This document shows positions 58,517-64,000 of a stretch of 64,000 bases of DNA, piece after piece (the stretch's first letter is position 1; every line of letters begins with the position of its first letter). Position numbers and translations under genes: made by a program. This DNA is from Inia geoffrensis. Its lineage: Eukaryota > Chordata > Mammalia > Artiodactyla > Iniidae. Under the pieces are notes generated by a model. The model ran no database searches, had not been told where the DNA came from, and saw only the letters and a program-made list of their open reading frames with translations. Location of the stretch: contig CM070904.1 in assembly GCA_036417435.1 (NCBI GenBank), forward strand, positions 125,798,695-125,862,694. Direction: 5' to 3'.

Positions 58517-58694
58517 GATCCGACCTGTGCTCTAACCACAAGCTCCAGAGCAGCCAGATTAGCCTCCCGGCCCTACCCCACAGCACAGCACCCACACTTC
58601 CTGCTCAGGTGACTCTGTCATTAGTGATCTGAGCTCTTTCTGCAGCAGAAAGTCTCTCCACTCTCTGGGAACCAGAGTGAGGTGGGGGGAAAGT

Positions 58695-58760
58695 GTGGGC
58701 CTCGGATCCAACAGACCAGACCTAAGGCCGTGCTCTGCCACTTTCTGTCTATGTGACCTT
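58695..58760 (+). repeat. MIR 5' fragment cut by an LTR
   Basis: 'gtgctctgccactttctgtc' then 'tatgtgacctt' is sense MIR, ending where MLT1-type text begins. Confidence 0.6.
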
Positions 58761-59590
58761 GTATTCATTTCTTATTGCTGCAAATTACCACACCCTCAGA
58801 AGCTGAAAACAACACAAATTTGTTATCTTAAAATGCTGTAGGTTGGAAGTCTGACACAGCTCTCACTGGTCATAACTGTGTTCCTTTCTGAAGGATGGAG
58901 GGAAAAATCCATTTCTGCTATAGACTGAATATGTCCCCCCAAATTCTTAAGTGGAAACCTAATCCCCAATGTGTTGGTATTTGGAGGTGGAGCCTTTGGA
59001 AAGTGATTAATTCATGAAGGTGGAGTCCTCAAAAATGGGATTAGTGTCCTTATGAAGGAGACCTCAGAAAGACCCCTTGTCTCCTCCACCAATAAGGACA
59101 CAGCAAGAAGATGGCCCTCTGTGATCCATGAAGCAGGTCTTCACCCGACATCAAATCTTGGACTTCTTAGCCCGTGAGAAATAAGTTTCTGTTCTCAGCC
59201 AGCCAGTCTGTAGTATTTTTTTATAGCAGTCCAAGCTGGCTAAGACAATTTCCTTCCCTTTGAAACAGCTTCTAAAGGCTGCCCACATTCCTTGGCTCAT
59301 GGCCCCTTTCCTCCATCCTTAAAGCCAGCACTCTGACATTCTTCTAATAGTCACATCTCCCTCTAACTCACCCCTCCTGCCTCCCTTTTAAGGACCCTTG
59401 TGGTTATACTGGGCCTGCCTGGAATAATCCTGGATAATCTCCCTATTTTAAGGTCAAGGATTAGCAGCCACAATTCCATCGAACCTTAATTCACCTTTAC
59501 CAAATAAGCTAACATGTTCATAGGTTGTATGGATTAGGACGTGGGCACCTCGCAGGGGGCCCTTATGCTGCCTACAGCAGACGTAGAAAA
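58761..59590 (-). mobile_element. MLT1-type (MaLR) LTR, antisense, split by another LTR
   Basis: 'attcatttcttattgctgca' and 'ctgaaaacaacacaaatttg' before the insert. 'gctcatggcccctttcctcc' and 'cacaattccatcgaacctta' after it. Length and order fit one interrupted LTR. Confidence 0.7.
58917..59255 (+). mobile_element. MaLR LTR nested in the preceding LTR
   Basis: 'ctatagactgaatatgtccc', 'ggtggagcctttggaaagtg', 'agcccgtgagaaataagttt' and 'cagtccaagctggctaagac' follow sense MLT1/MST order. It is opposite in orientation to its host LTR. Confidence 0.75.
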
Positions 59591-59664
59591 ATTACACAAC
59601 TTCCAAGAGGCTGTTCCCTTATGAAGAAGGGTTCCTACAATGGTTGGAGCAAGGGTTAGGGATG
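59591..59664. other. Short spacer
   Basis: Nothing recognised. Confidence 0.4.
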
Positions 59665-60025
59665 GTGATTATATTAGTCAACTAATTGCTGGGGAAAAAA
59701 TTACCCCAAAACTTAGTAGCATAAAGCATTATCATCTCCCACCTTTTCTGAGGATCAGAAATTAGCGAGCAGTTTAGCTGAGCAGCCTAGAGAGGGGTCT
59801 TCCATTAGGGTGCAGTTAAGCTATCACCCCAGGCTCCAAACATCTGAAAGACTGGCTAGGACTGAAAGCTTCCAAGGCAGCTCCCTCAGTGGCTGTGGGC
59901 AGGAGGCCTCAGTTCTTTGCATGTGGCCCCTCCAGAGGGCTGCTTGAGTGTCTTCACAACATGGCAGCTGGCTCCCCGCAGAGGGAGTGATCCAAGAGGG
60001 CAAAGCAGCAGCCACAATTCCTATT
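59665..60025 (-). mobile_element. MaLR-type LTR (antisense)
   Basis: 'attaccccaaaacttagtag', 'agcagtttagctgagcagcc', 'ggcaggaggcctcagttctt' and 'agggctgcttgagtgtcttc' are a familiar mammalian LTR order. Confidence 0.65.
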
Positions 60026-60755
60026 TTTTAACCTAGCCATGTGCATATACTACCTAGTTAAAGTAATTAAATAATTTTTCAAAATAAATAAAAATTACCC
60101 ATAACGTTACTCAGTTTGGTCTAGTTCAGAAGTTTCCAAGCGTTATCAGCAGAACTATTTCCTCAAATCAAATTTTACAGGAAATCCTGATATCACAACC
60201 ATATACAACAGCAAGTTGTATGGGAGGATGGGAGGCCTGGAGACTGTCTATGCGCCTCTCACTCCTCATTTTACAAACCTCTGGATTCAACCTTTTATCT
60301 AAGCAAGACCTTCCAGACTTTCCAAAGCTAGAAATAAAGAGCTTTTATGAGATCTGAAATTGTAAAAAGGCTATTCTTCCCCCCTCCTGGAGTCTTTTCC
60401 TCTTGCTATCCCTTTATTATGAAGACATTTTATTTTATAATTTTTTTAGCCAGAAAGTTACCCAACCTTTAAAGGAAGGAAGGAAGGAAGGATTAGTCAT
60501 TTGGTTTGAACAGGAATTCCCAAACTTTTTTCACTGCGCCCATAAACCTGTGTATCCAGAAGCTCCTGCAACCAAGTGGGGGGCTTGCCCCAGGTGCTCC
60601 CCTCTCCCCCATCTCTTCCGTCCCCTTCTCCACCACCCACCACAGTCAGGATTAGCCTCCAGAAGCCAGTATGAGAGAGGGTCAGCCCTACCTCTCAGCC
60701 TCAGGATGCTGTGGTACTCACTGTGTCCTGACAGCCACCTATATTCTGCAGCCAG
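60026..60755. other. Non-coding DNA
   Basis: A short (GGAA)n lies at 60,474-60,490. No gene. Confidence 0.4.
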
Positions 60756-60756
60756 T

Positions 60757-60957
60757 CAAATCTGGGGTTAGATCCCAGACCTACCATTCATTAGCTGGTT
60801 GAATTTGGACAAGTTACCTAACCTTCTGAACCTCGGTTTCTGCATCTGTTACTTGGAGCCGGTGTTCTCTCCATTGCTGGCTTGCACTAAAGGTGATGTA
60901 AGTAAACATCTAGCAAATAGAAGGATCTCAATTAATGGGGGCAATTATTATTAGACA
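60757..60957 (+). repeat. MIR (sense), nearly complete
   Basis: 'tggggttagatcccagacct', 'ttggacaagttacctaacct', 'cctcggtttctgcatctgtt' and 'aaggatctcaattaatgggg' in order. Confidence 0.85.
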
Positions 60958-61410
60958 CCAAGGAGAATCTGTTAAATGTTCCTCAGTATCTGCTCACCCC
61001 TTCTTCCTTTTTGTAATAGAAATGCCAAAGGATTACCTGGGTGCCTGGCCACCCAAGCAGAGGCCCCATTTCTCAGCCTCCCCTGCAGCCAAAGTGGTCA
61101 CGTAGCTAGCTCTGGCCAGTGGAATGTGAATGGAAATGATGTGCCCAACTTCTGAGTTGTGCCCTAGAAAGGATGCTGCCTTCCCCTCCCTCTTGCCTTT
61201 CTATCTTCCCGCTGGCTGGGGAGATGGAGGGTCCTGGGCCAGCTGCCCTGGAAACAGGAAAGGAAGCTACCTGTTGAGGGTGGAAGAGCCTCCACACCAC
61301 CCCTGGATCACTGACTTCAGAAGAAATAATTGTTCTTCCTAGGACAGTGTATCTTTGGACCTCTTTGTTACATCAATTTGGATGAACCATGAAAGAGTTT
61401 AAAGTTGTAG
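60958..61410. other. Non-coding DNA
   Basis: Includes text near 61,060-61,300 resembling a common old repeat ('gccaaagtggtcacgtagct'), not assigned. No gene. Confidence 0.35.
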
Positions 61411-61411
61411 C

Positions 61412-61875
61412 TTCTTTGGTTGGCCTAAAAATTAAATTGACATAAAACAGAATAACAGGAGAAAAGCAAATTTAATTTTGTACAGGCGGGAGCCCCCATA
61501 AAAATATGAGACTCCAATGCATTCAGGCAATTGAGGCTTCTATACTGTCCTAAGCTAAGGAATGGGATAGAGGCCTGGGGTTCCAGAGGGGAGCAGGGCC
61601 GTTCACAGGAAGATGAGAAGAGCAAATGGTTGGCATCAGATGTTTGCCCTGCCATGCAGGTAAGTCCCTCTGATTTTTTTTTTGTAAGTTTTCTCCGGTA
61701 ATAGCTCTCTTTCTGGTACAGCATCCCTATCTAAATTCTTTTAGGCAGTTAAGGGAGAGGTAAAAATCTTTTCCTAAGCTTGCTGCGTCTTGATTGTTTT
61801 CACCTCAAAATAACCCACATGCCAAAGGAGCACATTTTTGTTTTGGGGTGGCATATTCTGCTCCCCTTCAAAGTG
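61412..61875 (-). mobile_element. LTR-like repeat (antisense, ERVL type suspected)
   Basis: 'aaaacagaataacaggagaa', 'gggagcccccataaaaatat' and 'ccctgccatgcaggtaagtc' resemble a mammalian ERVL LTR. No coding sequence and no clear target duplication. Confidence 0.5.
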
Positions 61876-62600
61876 TATGCTCAGGAGTCTTAGTATTCCC
61901 TCTTTTAACACCAATTCATAGAGCCCTTGCCTGTAGTGTCAGTTCTTACGTCTCTCTCTCTCCTGCCCCAAAAAAGACCCCCAAAGGCCTGGGCCCAGAG
62001 AACCGCAGGGATGACTGGACTCCAGCCTCATCTTCCTGCTCTGTAGGGTCCCACTGGGGCTGGGAGCCCTGCCACCTCTCTGCTCCTCTCCCTGTGCCGT
62101 GGCTTCACTGTGCCCAGGGGCGTGGCCCAGGTGGGGCCCTTTGGCAGTGGCACTTGAGTCCTAACCTTCTGGTGAAGGCAATCTACTCTGTCAGACAGTT
62201 AAATACCAGGGTCCTCTGATAACTGTTCAGCTGAAGGTTGAACTGGCAACGAAGGGCACAGCACCGACCCCTGGCGGTCTTCACCTGCTGTTGCCCCCAG
62301 TCAGTGGGGAGAGAGCAGGGAAGGAAAGCACCCTTCCTCCTTACAGTTCAAATCTGTGTATTGGGAGCCTGGGACCACTAGTCCTTCCTAAACTGGCACT
62401 CTCCAGTTCAGGACTTGTTGATAAAAACTGGTTTGAAAAGCCCAGGTCAAGCCCAGGCCCAGGTAGGGCCTCCTATGTCCCACGGTAATCTAAATCTTGA
62501 GAGTCCACACTCAGGTCCACCTGTGTGGTGGGTTGGCAAGTCTGATACATCCTGGATGAAACTAGCATCATCTTAAAATGCAGGGACCCAGGGACTGGGT
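61876..62600. other. Single-copy non-coding DNA
   Basis: No gene or repeat recognised. Confidence 0.4.
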
Positions 62601-62603
62601 CAC

Positions 62604-62907
62604 ACAGCCAAGGCAGGGAAACGGGTTCGAGCCCTGACCCGGGAAGATCCCACATGCTGCAGAGCAACTAAGCCCATGTACCACATCTACTGAGCCTGCG
62701 CTCTAGAGCCCGCGAGCCACAGCTACTGAGCCCGCGAGCCACAACTACTGAGGCCTGCGCACTTACAGTCCGTGCTCCGCCACTGCAACGAGAAGCCCGC
62801 GCACCGCACCGAGGAGTAGCCCCACTTGCTGCAACTAGAGAAAGCTTGCTCACAGTAACGAAGACCCAACACAGCCAAAAATTAATTAATTAATTAATTT
62901 TTTTAAA
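62604..62907 (+). mobile_element. Long CHR SINE lacking its head
   Basis: It begins near 'gcagggaaacgggttcgagc' (B-box region), continues through several 'cacaactactgagcc' units, and ends 'cgaagacccaacacagccaa' with an (AATT)n tail. The first 40 or so bases, including the A box, are absent. Confidence 0.92.
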
Positions 62908-63500
62908 CCCCACAGTGACCGTGACCCAGCGTTCTAGAGAAAGGCACCCAAGAAACTCCTGACTCTGACTGCTCAGATTCACTGAGGAAAGGGAAGTGGG
63001 CTGGAATGTTCTCATCAACACTGTCCAGATGGAGGGTGAGCTGGGTCTCTTTGGGGCAAGGCTGAAAAACCAGGATGGAGAAAGAAAGAGTCCCCCCAAC
63101 ACCGTCCTGCCTGCTGGGAGCTTCTGCCTTCACCTAGTCCTCCTGAGGCTACCTAGCCTGGGGCTTCTGGAGCTTTTAGCAGGATTCCAGCTCAGAGTTT
63201 TCTGATTAGCAGCTTGCTTTTCAGAGTCTTTAATCTTTATATTTTCCAAAACCATTGTAAGCAACCTGGTAAAGTCCATTTTAAAAAAATAATAATAAAT
63301 GGAAAAATTTTCCCCACCATTGAGTTCCCAGTCACTGCGGCGGCTGTCCTGGGTACCTCCGTCCTCCCTCCCCCAGGCTGTCTTTGCTCACCTCATGTGC
63401 TAGGCAGATAAGGAGCTTTTATGCTTTTTATTTTGTTTTGTTTTGTTTTCCTGAAGATCTTTCCTGGCGCTTTGACAGACCTCTGGTGCCCTGTGAGCTA
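62908..63500. other. Single-copy non-coding DNA
   Basis: A (TTTTG)n run near 63,425-63,450. No gene. Confidence 0.4.
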
Positions 63501-63503
63501 ATA

Positions 63504-63505
<2 letters not shown>

Positions 63506-63561
<56 letters not shown>
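63506..63561. repeat. (AT)n microsatellite, about 28 units
   Basis: Uninterrupted alternating AT of about 56 bp, fully self-complementary. Confidence 0.97.
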
Positions 63562-63564
<3 letters not shown>

Positions 63565-64000
63565 CAGTAGGAGTATCTCTTGTTCAAATATTTGGTCTTT
63601 GACCCTGGTTCCTGGGACATAGCTTCTAGATCCCTTGGAATTTCCTGGATGATGGGAGTTTCTTTTGTTCTAATGAGGCCAGTCTGGGTGGGCTTGTGGA
63701 TGGGAGCTGGTCGCCAGAAAGGCCAGCCATGATTAGAAGCTTGGAATATTCAGCTCCAACCCCCATTCTCCAGAGAGGGCAGATGGTTTGGAAATGGAGT
63801 TAATAATTGATTTTGCCTGTGTGAGGAGGCCTTCCCCAAACCCCAAACAGTATGGCGTTTGGAGAGTTTCCAGGTTGGTAAACACAAGTGCGGGGAGAGT
63901 GGTGCACCCGGAGAGGGCACGGAAGCTCCACACCCCTCCGCGCACACTTCGCCCCATACATCTCCTCCAGCTGGGTGTTCATCTGTATCCTTTATCATAT
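63562..64000. other. Non-coding DNA
   Basis: No gene or named repeat; the window ends here. Confidence 0.4.

Overview
The window reads as non-coding mammalian nuclear DNA, most likely from a whale or dolphin. The main evidence is about twenty tRNA-derived SINEs of the CHR type (heads such as 'cttccctggtggcgcagtgg'), most with short direct repeats at both ends. CHR SINEs are known from cetaceans, hippos and ruminants. I see no BovB or Bov-A sequence, which argues against a ruminant. Ancient mammalian repeats (MIR, L2, MaLR/MLT1 LTRs, L1M, hAT and Tc1/mariner MITEs) fill most of the rest. I found no host protein-coding exon, tRNA, snRNA or rRNA gene that I could defend. The long open frames all fall in repeats, pyrimidine-rich low-complexity DNA or unrecognised sequence.

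Layout. 1-2.4 kb: AT-rich, with one CHR SINE and probable decayed L1. 2.4-21.8 kb: GC-richer, mostly single-copy sequence with only scattered MIRs, one L1 3' end and one short CHR SINE. Inside it lies an inverted duplication: about 11.25-12.2 kb matches the reverse complement of about 18.59-19.3 kb, around a spacer of about 6.4 kb. 21.8-24.5 kb: a long CHR SINE, an L1 3' end, and about 1.7 kb of unexplained sequence. 24.5-29 kb: a reverse-strand L1 with a 5' end and a 3' end but its middle deleted, carrying four CHR SINEs. 29-38 kb: hAT-like MITE, MLT1, L2, MIR, an L1M-like stretch with a mariner MITE, and a SINE with a 190-bp all-purine tail. 38-45.5 kb: three sense-strand LINE-1 segments in series, an old L1M with a 5' UTR, a younger L1 with broken ORF1 and a readable endonuclease domain, and an old L1M 3' end. 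45.5-52.2 kb: more L1M, an LTR, a Tc1-like MITE and several SINEs. 52.2-64 kb: L2, MLT1-type LTRs (some nested), a solo LTR with TG...CA ends, a palindromic MITE, and single-copy DNA.

Nothing here behaves as an operon or pathway. I did not find an undescribed biological system. The item most worth a second look is the inverted duplication, which holds a short block much better conserved than its surroundings and an array present in only one arm. Family names are from memory of consensus sequences; RepeatMasker with a cetartiodactyl library would settle them.
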